30,645 nucleotides of DNA from a virus, in IMG/VR virus record IMGVR_UViG_3300047554_000594, positions 1 through 30,645 of that record; one strand, written 5' to 3'. This document shows positions 22,681 through 29,192 of this stretch, in pieces. Under the pieces are notes generated by a model. The model saw nothing but the letters and a program-made list of their open reading frames with translations. It did not search any database and had not been told where the DNA came from. Position 1 is the first letter of the stretch, and each line of letters opens with the position of its first letter. The translations under genes and the position numbers were made by a program.

Positions 22681-23568
22681 ATGAAAACTAGAGAAATGCA
22701 CTTTACAGGTGTCGAGTTCCACGGCATCTTTGAGAATCAATCGCCTGAATGGTATGCGCTGAGAGAGGGTCGCATTGGTGGCTCGGAGATTGGCGCAGTA
22801 TTGGGTCTTTCGCCTTGGACTAGCCCTCTAGCGGTCTATTACAGGCTGACTGGGGAATTGACTAAGGATAACGGCTATAACCGCCGTATGCGCCTTGGAA
22901 CGCTGTTAGAGCAACCTTTACTAGACCTGTTTCAAGAGGAGCATCCTGAGTGGGATGTCTTCAAGGTCGGTTCTTACTCGCCAGAGGCTATGCCTTTTTT
23001 GCTCGCTAACCCTGATGCTTTTTATACCGATGAGAATGGTGAACTGCACCTGATTGAGGTCAAGACTTCTAGGGACTTTTGGAGCGAGATTCCTCTGCAC
23101 TATATGTCACAGGTTCAGTTCTATATGCACACCTTTGGGGTTCGTCACGCTAAAATTGTTGCCCTCACTGCTGGCGATTACAATGAGTTTGATGTCGAGT
23201 ATGACCCTTTTATGGCTGAGGCGATGCTAGAGGCTCTGAGGGGCTTTTATAGCGATTTTGAGCAGGGAATTAGACCACAGTTTGACGGCAGTCTAAGCAC
23301 TTATGAAACTATGCGAGAGATTTACCCTCTCAGCGATGACCGAACCGAGATTGCACAACAGTTAGGCATTGACCTGGTAAATACAGCGGTTGAGATTGAT
23401 GAGCTGACTGTGAAACTAAATGAACTAAAATCAAGAACCCTAGATCAAATGGGTGTCAGTCGGGTAGGTTATATTTCTGTTGATGACGATGAGTTTATTG
23501 TCGCCAGAAGACAGCAAAAGGGTGAGGGTAAACCATTCCTCATCATTAACAAAGGAAAGGGAAAATGA
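22681..23568 (+). CDS. YqaJ-type (lambda exonuclease family) recombination nuclease
   Basis: 295 residues. The N-terminal W-Y-A-L-R-E-G-R-I-G-G-S-E-I and G-L-S-P-W motif opens the YqaJ/lambda exonuclease fold. The catalytic set is visible as Asp112 (N-P-D-A) and Glu126-x-Lys128 (I-E-V-K-T), followed by Q-V-Q-F-Y-M. It would resect double-stranded ends 5' to 3' for single-strand annealing. The last 70 residues are helical and extend past the core. The annealing-type protein lies two genes downstream. Confidence 0.9.
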   Translation: MKTREMHFTGVEFHGIFENQSPEWYALREGRIGGSEIGAVLGLSPWTSPLAVYYRLTGELTKDNGYNRRMRLGTLLEQPLLDLFQEEHPEWDVFKVGSYSPEAMPFLLANPDAFYTDENGELHLIEVKTSRDFWSEIPLHYMSQVQFYMHTFGVRHAKIVALTAGDYNEFDVEYDPFMAEAMLEALRGFYSDFEQGIRPQFDGSLSTYETMREIYPLSDDRTEIAQQLGIDLVNTAVEIDELTVKLNELKSRTLDQMGVSRVGYISVDDDEFIVARRQQKGEGKPFLIINKGKGK

Positions 23569-23753
23569 ATCTACTTATTGGAGATGAAGTCGAGCTGATT
23601 ATTGACTCGATTCACGGCACAACAACTGTGCGAGGTATCTTGACCGCGCTTGGTTTGCACAACACTAAGCCGGATGTTAGTTGGTTTCAGATTGCAGGTT
23701 TGACATCTACTTTCTGGTCAGATGAGGTTACTGAGGTGAATAAAGTTGGCTAA
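23565..23753 (+). CDS. Hypothetical small beta-rich protein (62 aa)
   Basis: It overlaps the exonuclease stop (ATGA) and is preceded by AAAGGGAAA. Composition suggests a small beta-barrel: I-G-D-E-V-E-L-I-I, T-T-T-V-R-G-I-L-T-A-L-G and D-V-S-W-F-Q-I. It overlaps the next gene by 8 bases. No family recognised; position between exonuclease and annealing-type gene suggests a recombination link. Confidence 0.65.
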   Translation: MNLLIGDEVELIIDSIHGTTTVRGILTALGLHNTKPDVSWFQIAGLTSTFWSDEVTEVNKVG

Positions 23754-24279
23754 TTTCAACCCACAGGATTATGAAACTGTCGAGGAAAGAATCAAGCGAT
23801 TTTATGCTGATCACAGTGACGGTCGAATTATTACCGAGAACCTAACCTCGACTATTGACCGACAGGCAGCGACTTGGGTTGTCAAGACCGCTGTTTACTT
23901 TACTGGCGAGGAATTGCTTAGAGGCACACCTAAAGCCACAGGTTTAGCCTTTGAGGTTGATGGGGTCGGAATGGCCAATAAGACTTCGGCTCTAGAAAAT
24001 GCCGAAACCTCAAGCATCGGTCGCGCTCTGGCAAATGCTGGGTATTCAGGTAATAAGCGAGCCACCCGAGAGGAAATGGCTAAGGTCGCTAGGGATGTCA
24101 CCCCTGAGCCTGCTATTGACTGGATTAAGGCTGCCGATGACCTTGCCTGGCAGGGTAAGAAAAAAGAACTGATTGACCTTTACAATAAGGCTAGGCGGAT
24201 GAATGCACCTGCCGACATAGTTGCCAAGATAAAGGACATCGGTAGTGGACTCTCAGCGAAAGAAAATCCTGCTAAGTAG
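23746..24279 (+). CDS. Probable single-strand annealing or recombination protein
   Basis: 177 residues, TTG start with GAGGTG upstream. The core pattern (F-Y-A-D-H-S-D-G-R-I, W-V-V-K-T-A-V-Y, a conserved E-N-A-E-T-S-S-I-G-R-A-L-A-N-A-G-Y) resembles ERF/Sak-like phage annealing proteins, in which the E-T-S-x-x-G-R-A-L block recurs. Its place after a YqaJ nuclease supports an exonuclease/annealase pair. The family assignment is by pattern only. Confidence 0.65.
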   Translation: MANFNPQDYETVEERIKRFYADHSDGRIITENLTSTIDRQAATWVVKTAVYFTGEELLRGTPKATGLAFEVDGVGMANKTSALENAETSSIGRALANAGYSGNKRATREEMAKVARDVTPEPAIDWIKAADDLAWQGKKKELIDLYNKARRMNAPADIVAKIKDIGSGLSAKENPAK

Positions 24280-24454
24280 CATCCTTGAACTGCGCGAGCT
24301 GTATTTGGAACTCACAGACCCTAAATCTGGAGCTAACCCAAATACGGCTAACGCGGTAAAAGAGCAGGCAATTGAAAGGATGATGGAGTATGAGCGATTA
24401 TTCGCCGAGTCTGGTGATTCAGGAACTAACAAGGATTCAACAGGAAGCCGCTAA
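24245..24454 (+). CDS. Hypothetical helical protein (69 aa)
   Basis: GTG start inside the preceding gene (35-base overlap) and a 65-base overlap with the next gene. The product is helical and acidic (L-R-E-L-Y-L-E-L) with a Ser/Gly-rich end. Such deep overlaps lower confidence, but the frame covers a gap that would otherwise be unoccupied. No family recognised. Confidence 0.45.
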   Translation: MDSQRKKILLSSILELRELYLELTDPKSGANPNTANAVKEQAIERMMEYERLFAESGDSGTNKDSTGSR

Positions 24455-24731
24455 AGGGGTTCAGGCTTTGTTTGATGCTGAGGCTAAGTTGGCTTTGGCT
24501 GAAAGAGATTATGAGGTTCGCTTGCAAACAGTCTTTATTGAGGCTGGGGGGACTGTTGCGGATCGTCAAGCGGTTGCAAAACTTGAGGCTGCCGAGGCTC
24601 GCTTTCAGGCTGATTTGGCTAAGGCTGAACTGAACCGAGTTCGGGCAAAGATGAAACAGCTAGAGCTTTCACAGATGGCGACTCAAACCATCGCCAGACA
24701 AATTGAAACAGAGCTTAGAGTCTTGAAATGA
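24390..24731 (+). CDS. Coiled-coil protein of unknown function (113 aa)
   Basis: An extended helix rich in Ala, Glu, Lys and Gln, with blocks A-L-F-D-A-E-A-K-L-A, G-G-T-V-A-D-R-Q-A-V-A and a late N-R-V-R-A-K-M-K. I have seen this pattern in other actinophages, where its function is unassigned. It lies in the recombination region and ends in an ATGA overlap with a membrane miniprotein. Confidence 0.75.
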   Translation: MSDYSPSLVIQELTRIQQEAAKGVQALFDAEAKLALAERDYEVRLQTVFIEAGGTVADRQAVAKLEAAEARFQADLAKAELNRVRAKMKQLELSQMATQTIARQIETELRVLK

Positions 24732-24847
24732 TTGCTCTACTTTTCTGGCTTGCTGCCCTTGTCATCGGTGGGCTGTTCATTGAGAAGCCTGACTGGGTTT
24801 GGCGGATACTGTTTTGGTTAGAGGTGAAGCGGCTTGAAAAAGAGTGA
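24728..24847 (+). CDS. Membrane miniprotein (39 aa)
   Basis: ATG at 24728 overlaps the upstream stop. The 39-residue product has one transmembrane helix (residues 2-18: I-A-L-L-F-W-L-A-A-L-V-I) followed by a Trp-rich amphipathic part and a basic end. Its 3' end overlaps the next gene by 14 bases. Function unknown. Confidence 0.55.
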   Translation: MIALLFWLAALVIGGLFIEKPDWVWRILFWLEVKRLEKE

Positions 24848-25157
24848 CTGGAAGAAACTGTTAGAGCGCGACTTGGGGCGCTGTGTGCATTGTGGGGAAA
24901 CTGAGGCTATCGCGCCGAACCATAGGGCTAATCGGGGGATGGGTGGATCAAAGGAATTAGATAAGCCCTCTAACCTTGTCTTGCTTTGCAGCAGGATAAA
25001 TGGGCTAATCGAGAGTAATGTCTTGTATGCTGGCGAGGCTAAATCTAAGGGTTGGAAATTGTCTAAATGGCAAGAGCCAGAATCAGTCCCAATTTGGGAC
25101 AATGTTGCACAGGCTTGGTTTGTGTTAGATAATGGCTGGATGCGCGAGAGGGTGTAG
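24834..25157 (+). CDS. HNH-type nuclease-like protein (107 aa)
   Basis: TTG start with GAGGTG seven bases upstream. It contains C-V-H-C-G, then P-N-H-R-A-N-R-G-M-G-G-S and N-L-V-L-L-C-S-R-I-N-G-L-I-E-S, the order found in a compact group of phage HNH-like proteins. The last His of a classical HNH is not evident, so activity is uncertain. Its stop codon lies inside the structured element at 25154-25235. Confidence 0.75.
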   Translation: MKKSDWKKLLERDLGRCVHCGETEAIAPNHRANRGMGGSKELDKPSNLVLLCSRINGLIESNVLYAGEAKSKGWKLSKWQEPESVPIWDNVAQAWFVLDNGWMRERV

Positions 25158-25235
25158 AATTAAAAGAGGACAGGCCGCGATGAACGACCTGCCCTCAAAG
25201 AACCGATAATCACACTATCGGCTTTCCTATTCTAC
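25154..25235 (+). ncRNA. Candidate three-way junction structured RNA (82 nt)
   Basis: Three stems can form together. P1: GTAGAAT (25154-25160) with ATTCTAC (25229-25235), 7 pairs. P2: GAGGACAGG (25166-25174) with CCTGCCCTC (25188-25196), 8 pairs and one A-C mismatch, 13-nt loop. P3: AAAG (25197-25200) plus CCGATA (25203-25208) with TATCGGCTTT (25216-25225), 10 pairs, a 2-nt bulge and a 7-nt loop. P2 and P3 abut directly and could stack. It lies between the HNH-like and GNAT genes and includes the HNH-like stop codon. It lacks a D-arm and T-loop, so it is not a tRNA. It could be a small RNA, a leader or a terminator-like element. Confidence 0.55.
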
Positions 25236-25262
25236 GGGATTGCCGAGGATAGGAATAAAATT

Positions 25263-25880
25263 ATGACAACCAGTTTTAATCTGGGAAAGTTCGATTGTGC
25301 CGTTGGGTACTCTAACGAGCTGTATAGAAAAGATGACCTAGTAGTTAGAACTGCGACAGAAAAAGACAAGTCATTTATTGACAAATTGCAAAAAGAAAAT
25401 AGCTACGCTGTTGGATTTATTCAATCAACAATATGGGACAAATATGTCTTCGGTGGCGAGCGCAATTTTGTAGTTTTTATCTGCGAAAAAAATAATGATA
25501 TGGTCGGTTATGTCTTACTAACCCCAGGTCGCGGCCCTTACACCTACACTAAGATTCAACAAATTGCAGTCAGGGAAGATGCTCGCAGGCTAGATTATGG
25601 CTCTGCCTTGGTCGAGGTTGTGCGCGATTTCTGCAACACTTTTAATCGAATCGGTGCAACTTTGCGCTGCCGAATTGACCTAGAATCAAATCGTTTCTGG
25701 CAAGCTCTGGGCTTCAATATGTATGGAGTCTGGGAAAAGGGCAAAGTCAATCATGTCGGCTTCAAGGCTTCCGCAGACATTAACTTATGGAAAATTGACT
25801 TGCACGATAGTATTTTGACCCTATTCAATTCTCAGGAACTTGATAACGGTTTCTGGATTGAAAGCGAGGTCAAAAAATGA
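25263..25880 (+). CDS. GNAT-family acyltransferase
   Basis: 205 residues. The acetyl-CoA motif is in V-R-E-D-A-R-R-L-D-Y-G-S-A-L (about residues 102-116), preceded by strand I-Q-Q-I-A, and a later N-R-F-W-Q-A-L-G-F (about 143-151) is typical of GNAT folds. The D-A-R-R and F-W-x-A-L-G-F pattern resembles phage GNAT proteins that have been compared with the DNA-modifying Mom enzyme; that link is speculative. It starts 27 bases after the structured element and is AT-richer than its neighbours. Confidence 0.8.
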   Translation: MTTSFNLGKFDCAVGYSNELYRKDDLVVRTATEKDKSFIDKLQKENSYAVGFIQSTIWDKYVFGGERNFVVFICEKNNDMVGYVLLTPGRGPYTYTKIQQIAVREDARRLDYGSALVEVVRDFCNTFNRIGATLRCRIDLESNRFWQALGFNMYGVWEKGKVNHVGFKASADINLWKIDLHDSILTLFNSQELDNGFWIESEVKK

Positions 25881-26647
25881 GTATTGAAGTTCAAAATGCA
25901 GTCTGGCGCGAGAGCGCATCAACAGGCAGAGCTAGGTTAGTTCTCTTAGCTATTGCCGACCATCAAGGCGAGATAGGCGCTTGGCCATCTATCGCCACCC
26001 TAGCCGAAATGGCTAATGCCTCAGAGCGGTCAGTTCAACGCGACATCGCCGAGCTAGTTGAATCAGGCGAGCTAATCAAATTAGAACAGCAAGCACCCTC
26101 GCGCGGTCAATACAAATCCAACCTTTACTGGGTCAATTTGCCCTCTGTTGCACACCTAATTTCAGGGGTGACAAATACGGTGTCAGGGGTGACAGAATTG
26201 CAATCAGGGGTGACAGAATCAGCGCCAGGGGTGACAGCAGGTGGCGTACTAACCATTACTAAACCATTACTTAAACCATTACTAAAAGATATACAGCAAA
26301 TCGAGGCTGAGTTTGATGAGTTTTGGTCAATCTATCCAAATCGCAAAGAGAAAACCGCTGCCAAAAAAGCCTTTGTCAAAGCCAGAGAAAAAACCGATGC
26401 TGATACAATCCTTAACGGCGCTCGCCGATACTTGAACGACCCTAATCGCGATCCTGCATTTACAAAACACCCTGCGACTTGGCTGAATGGTGGATGCTGG
26501 GATGATGACCCTATTCCTGCCAAGCTTTCTAAAGCCACTAAGCGCGAGGCAGAAGCTAAACAGGCTGGCGATAATTTTGTGAGAATGTTTACTCAGTCAG
26601 AAACAAAAGAAATTGAATCGGACATCAATTGGGGAGAAATACTATGA
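25877..26647 (+). CDS. Replication initiator with internal origin
   Basis: 256 residues in three parts. An N-terminal winged helix-turn-helix (about 1-80, with W-P-S-I-A-T-L-A and S-E-R-S-V-Q-R-D-I) would bind DNA. A low-complexity linker (about 96-120) with four G-V-T units is encoded by the 21-bp iterons. A C-terminal domain (about 140-215) with F-D-E-F-W-S-I-Y-P-N-R-K and H-P-A-T-W-L-N-G-G-C-W is found in many phage replication proteins. This is the architecture of lambda O: binding domain, origin-coding linker, loader-contact domain. The next gene looks like a helicase loader. Confidence 0.88.
   Translation: MSIEVQNAVWRESASTGRARLVLLAIADHQGEIGAWPSIATLAEMANASERSVQRDIAELVESGELIKLEQQAPSRGQYKSNLYWVNLPSVAHLISGVTNTVSGVTELQSGVTESAPGVTAGGVLTITKPLLKPLLKDIQQIEAEFDEFWSIYPNRKEKTAAKKAFVKAREKTDADTILNGARRYLNDPNRDPAFTKHPATWLNGGCWDDDPIPAKLSKATKREAEAKQAGDNFVRMFTQSETKEIESDINWGEIL
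26163..26236 (+). repeat. Four origin iterons, 21-bp spacing
   Basis: CAGGGGTGACA occurs at 26163-26173, 26184-26194, 26205-26215 and 26226-26236. The copies are identical over 11 bases and exactly 21 bp apart, two turns of the helix, so bound initiators would line up on one face. They lie within the initiator gene, as in the lambda origin. Confidence 0.92.
26251..26283 (+). other. AT-rich triple repeat, probable unwinding element
   Basis: AACCATTACT occurs three times (26251, 26262 and 26274, spacing 11-12 bases) directly after the iterons, followed by AT-rich AAAAGATATA. This is the expected position and form of a DNA-unwinding element. The codons (T-I-T-K-P-L-L-K-P-L-L-K) appear to be subordinate to the DNA pattern. 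Confidence 0.75.
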
Positions 26648-27039
26648 GTCCAGAAGAAACACGCCAGATTGTTGAGTTTGTTTATGCCACTAAAGGCACA
26701 GAGCCAACAGAGAGAACCTTTGCAGCGTGGCACTTGGTAATCGGCAATCTATCATTTGACACAGCTCGACAGTCAGCAATTATGGCGATGCAGGATGAGG
26801 CAATCACCTATCTTGAGCCTAAACACCTGTTAGCTAAAGCAACCAAAATGAAAGAAGCTGCCGAAGCAGAACAGCGCAAACAAAAAGCTATCGCCTTTCA
26901 AGCAAGCGAAAAGGGAGCAGAAATGCCTCTCTGCGCTCACGGTAAAGGCTTACTCTACTGCGACCCTTGCTGTCATCAATCAGCAATCAAGGCTGGACTT
27001 GTCGAAAACAAACCCTACAAACAGAAAATTAGGCTCTAA
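26644..27039 (+). CDS. Probable helicase loader (131 aa)
   Basis: ATG at 26644 after GGGGAG, overlapping the initiator stop. The N-terminal 70 residues (E-E-T-R-Q-I-V-E-F-V-Y, F-A-A-W-H-L-V-I, A-R-Q-S-A-I-M-A-M, Y-L-E-P-K-H-L-L) form an all-helical domain resembling small loader proteins of the G39P/lambda P role. The C-terminus has a Cys/His cluster (P-L-C-A-H-G, Y-C-D-P-C-C-H) that may bind zinc. Role inferred from position after the initiator and from helix pattern. Confidence 0.65.
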   Translation: MSPEETRQIVEFVYATKGTEPTERTFAAWHLVIGNLSFDTARQSAIMAMQDEAITYLEPKHLLAKATKMKEAAEAEQRKQKAIAFQASEKGAEMPLCAHGKGLLYCDPCCHQSAIKAGLVENKPYKQKIRL

Positions 27040-27050
27040 ACTAGGATTTT

Positions 27051-27317
27051 GTGGATGACTATGTCAATTGCCGTAGATGCGGTTTCGGTTGGATACCGAA
27101 GCCAGGGCGAAGAAAAGAACCTGAGCTGTGCGAATCTTGTCGCGCTCGGCCTGCTCTTTCACTTAACTATCACGGCGACAGATGTATTCCTTGGCGCGGA
27201 GCGTTCGACAGAGAAGACAACCCGATGAAAGACGGGGAACTATTTTTGCCTGGCAACCGAATTTGTAATCACAGAGATTGCACAAACCCTATGCACATCG
27301 AGGGTTTAGGCGCATAA
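27051..27317 (+). CDS. Zinc-finger protein (88 aa)
   Basis: GTG start. An N-terminal zinc ribbon (C-R-R-C, then L-C-E-S-C) is followed by C-I-P-W-R-G and a C-terminal I-C-N-H-R-D-C-T-N-P-M-H-I, which is the zinc-binding tail also found in HNH proteins. No nuclease His-Asn core is present. Probable nucleic-acid-binding accessory protein in the replication region. Confidence 0.72.
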   Translation: MDDYVNCRRCGFGWIPKPGRRKEPELCESCRARPALSLNYHGDRCIPWRGAFDREDNPMKDGELFLPGNRICNHRDCTNPMHIEGLGA

Positions 27318-27365
27318 TTGTCAGACAGAAACACTAAACTGAAATAAAAAGAAAGAGGTAAATCA

Positions 27366-27722
27366 ATGGCTATTCCTATCGGCCCTTTTGTGGCTTATGT
27401 AAACGAGGTTCGTGAGTTCTCTTGGGGCAATGTTGCAGACATCGCTCACTCACAGGTCAAGAAGAATGATGCTGGCGAATGGGAAACTGTTGGCCGTGAC
27501 TACTTCTCCATTGTTTTGCCTGCTGGGGTAACTGTCAGCAAGGGCGACAAGATCGAGGTCACTGGCAAGTTCAAGACCAGAGAGTATGAAAAGAAAGACG
27601 GCACTAAGGGCCGCTCGCTAGAGATTCGAGTCGAAACCCTAAAGCCTGTTCAGGGCAGACAGTCTGGCGCTAATGCTATGGCTAGTTTCGGTGCAGTCGA
27701 AATTGAGGATGCACCTTTCTAG
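27366..27722 (+). CDS. ssb: Single-stranded DNA-binding protein
   Basis: 118 residues with an OB-fold pattern (Y-F-S-I-V-L-P, V-S-K-G-D-K-I-E-V-T-G-K-F-K-T-R-E-Y, S-L-E-I-R-V-E-T-L) and a short acidic tail ending E-D-A-P-F, like the D-D-x-P-F tail of bacterial SSBs that recruits partners. It has its own AT-rich upstream region with TAAACT (27335-27340) and an AAAGAGG ribosome site. It coats ssDNA during replication and recombination. Confidence 0.85.
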   Translation: MAIPIGPFVAYVNEVREFSWGNVADIAHSQVKKNDAGEWETVGRDYFSIVLPAGVTVSKGDKIEVTGKFKTREYEKKDGTKGRSLEIRVETLKPVQGRQSGANAMASFGAVEIEDAPF

Positions 27723-27877
27723 TGTTTGCCGTTCTTTATTCTTTCTCTTATGCGCTCATCCTCTTTGCTTTGGCTGGGGATGTTCAGACTGAGTGGTTGA
27801 AGATTCTGGGCATTGTTGCAGGGTCTTGGATGGTGTTTGCTGGGGCTGTTGCAGGTCGGCAACACTTCCGCAAATGA
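27722..27877 (+). CDS. Membrane miniprotein (51 aa)
   Basis: GTG at 27722 overlaps the SSB stop. Two hydrophobic helices (about residues 2-18 and 27-45, with L-I-L-F-A-L-A and I-V-A-G-S-W-M-V-F-A-G) flank a short polar turn, and the protein ends G-R-Q-H-F-R-K. The 4-base overlap with the RusA start suggests coupling. No family recognised. Confidence 0.6.
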   Translation: MFAVLYSFSYALILFALAGDVQTEWLKILGIVAGSWMVFAGAVAGRQHFRK

Positions 27878-28296
27878 TTCTCACTATTTACGGTGAGCCT
27901 AAGCCTCAAGGGTCGAAGTCGGCTTTTAGGCAGGGTAACAGGATTGTGATGGTCGAGGCCTCTAAGGGTTTACCTGAATGGCGCAAACGGGTCATCACAG
28001 CCTGCAACCTTTACAAGCTCGAGCAAATGACTGTCGAGCCTTTTACTACCCCTGTTCGAGTGACGGCTGTCTTTGTGTTGCCTAAACCTAAGAAGCCCAA
28101 GTTTTCTCAGCCTGGCGTTAAGCCCGATTTGGATAAGCTTGTGCGCGGATTGCTTGATCCGATTGTTATTGCCGAAATCCTAAAAGACGACAGCCTAGTG
28201 ACTGAGATAGTTGCTTCAAAGGTTTATGTTGGGGACACTCGGGGTCTGCCTGAGCCTGGGTGTCGAGTAATTATTGAGAAAATAACAGATTTATAA
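27874..28296 (+). CDS. RusA-like Holliday junction resolvase
   Basis: 140 residues. The RusA signature is clear: Y-G-E-P-K-P-Q-G-S-K near the N-terminus, K-P-D85-L-D87-K-L and K-D105-D106-S with the catalytic aspartates. It resolves branched DNA left by recombination and replication, useful before packaging. The start at 27874 is chosen because the family begins at this I-x-G-x-P-x-P strand; the longer frame would add an unrelated Cys-rich peptide. Confidence 0.88.
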   Translation: MILTIYGEPKPQGSKSAFRQGNRIVMVEASKGLPEWRKRVITACNLYKLEQMTVEPFTTPVRVTAVFVLPKPKKPKFSQPGVKPDLDKLVRGLLDPIVIAEILKDDSLVTEIVASKVYVGDTRGLPEPGCRVIIEKITDL

Positions 28297-28322
28297 CAGT
28301 TGATAATTTTCTTGTAAAAAGT

Positions 28323-28350
28323 TTGTCAGGGCGCTGTTTTGTGCTACCCT
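28323..28350 (+). promoter_or_regulatory. Strong promoter candidate for early small-gene operon
   Basis: TTGTCA (28323-28328), 16-base spacer, TACCCT (28345-28350) with TGTGC just before the -10 box. It lies in the only sizeable gap between the RusA gene and the next operon and is followed by AGAAAGGGA and ATG at 28381. Best promoter I can see in the window. Confidence 0.65.
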
Positions 28351-28380
28351 AATTCTGTTAGCAGTTCAGAAAGGGAAAAA

Positions 28381-28524
28381 ATGAAAACTGCAATCATCAG
28401 CCTCTTGGCTCTACTAGCACTAATCAACATTCCGCAGGTCGCAGGCTTTCTAGGCTTTGTAATTCTGCTAGGCGCTGTCGCCTACCTGGTAAAACTAATC
28501 ACTCGAATTGTTAGGAACTACTAA
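28381..28524 (+). CDS. Membrane miniprotein (47 aa)
   Basis: ATG at 28381 follows AGAAAGGGAAAAA. The product has two hydrophobic stretches (about residues 4-20 and 22-38) and a basic end (K-L-I-T-R-I-V-R-N-Y). First gene downstream of the best promoter in the window, so probably made early and in quantity. Overlaps the next ATG. Function unknown; host membrane targeting or superinfection exclusion are possibilities. Confidence 0.7.
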   Translation: MKTAIISLLALLALINIPQVAGFLGFVILLGAVAYLVKLITRIVRNY

Positions 28525-28814
28525 TGCCATTCGCTAGAAAGAAAGACCCAGTAACCTCACACCTAGCCGCCGACTCGGTGCAACACCTAAGCGCGACTCA
28601 GAAAACCATCCTCGACATTCTCAAGAAACCTCACACAGACGAGCAACTAATTGACCGTTATCGAGAACTAGCTCGCAAAGGCAAAGCAAATCCAGCCTCA
28701 GAGTCAGGGATTCGCTCACGCAGATCAGAGCTGCACAACCTAGAACTAATCAAGCCTGTTGGTGAGAGCCTGACACAGTTCAATCGCCGATGCTTAGTTT
28801 GGAGTACCAAATGA
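28524..28814 (+). CDS. Winged-helix DNA-binding protein (96 aa)
   Basis: A D-P-V-T-S-H-L-A-A-D-S N-terminus followed by Q-K-T-I-L-D-I-L and T-D-E-Q-L-I-D-R-Y, then the S-G-I-R-S-R-R-S-E-L recognition helix and a beta wing. This is a well-represented small phage family with a winged-helix fold, probably a transcription regulator. It overlaps the next small gene by 4 bases. Confidence 0.78.
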   Translation: MPFARKKDPVTSHLAADSVQHLSATQKTILDILKKPHTDEQLIDRYRELARKGKANPASESGIRSRRSELHNLELIKPVGESLTQFNRRCLVWSTK

Positions 28815-28939
28815 ACGGCTTTGAGTGGATACTGCCACTGCTAATGCTTGGAGTGCCAGCTCTTTTACTTCTGGCTTTCTTAGCAACCCCAGTCATTCTT
28901 TTCGCTATCTATTTGAAAGTCAAGAAGCGCAATGGCTAA
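28811..28939 (+). CDS. Membrane miniprotein (42 aa)
   Basis: ATG at 28811 overlaps the preceding stop, and its stop overlaps the redoxin start by 8 bases. A hydrophobic stretch from residue 7 to 34 (L-P-L-L-M-L-G-V-P-A-L-L-L-L-A-F-L) is followed by a basic end (K-V-K-K-R-N-G). Fills the 117-base gap between neighbours. Function unknown. Confidence 0.58.
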   Translation: MNGFEWILPLLMLGVPALLLLAFLATPVILFAIYLKVKKRNG

Positions 28940-29192
28940 GATTCCGGTGACCATCTGGACTACTCCAAATTGTGTGCAGTGCCAGATGACAAAAAAAGAG
29001 ATGGATAAACACGGAATCATCTATGAGGTAAAAGACCTGACCACCGAGCCTAAGAAGTTGGCAGAGTTCCAGGCACTCGGTTTCACCTCTGCCCCGATAG
29101 TGACAACAGACATCAAAATCTGGTCTGGATTCAGACTAAGCAAAATCAAAGGTCTAGCAGACTTTATTCACAGCCAGGAAAGGGAAAACTAA
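28932..29192 (+). CDS. NrdH/glutaredoxin-like protein
   Basis: 86 residues with Cys14-Val-Gln-Cys17 in the redox-active loop and a later S-A-P-I-V-T cis-Pro strand and W-S-G-F-R motif typical of NrdH-redoxins, which donate electrons to ribonucleotide reductase. No reductase gene is present in the window, so it would serve the host enzyme and increase nucleotide supply. Common in actinophage genomes. Confidence 0.88.
   Translation: MAKIPVTIWTTPNCVQCQMTKKEMDKHGIIYEVKDLTTEPKKLAEFQALGFTSAPIVTTDIKIWSGFRLSKIKGLADFIHSQEREN

Noticed and set aside
25154-25235. Structured segment considered as tRNA or hammerhead ribozyme
   Set aside because: It lacks a D-arm, T-loop motif and anticodon-arm geometry for tRNA, and I do not see the CUGANGA/GAAA core of a hammerhead.
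26163-26236. Short regular repeats considered as a CRISPR array
   Set aside because: Repeat 11 bp and spacer 10 bp are far too short, the repeats are coding, and no cas gene is present; origin iterons fit better.
27793-27873. Upstream extension of the RusA-like protein
   Set aside because: It adds a Cys-rich peptide unlike the family and is the shadow of the membrane miniprotein frame at 27722-27877.
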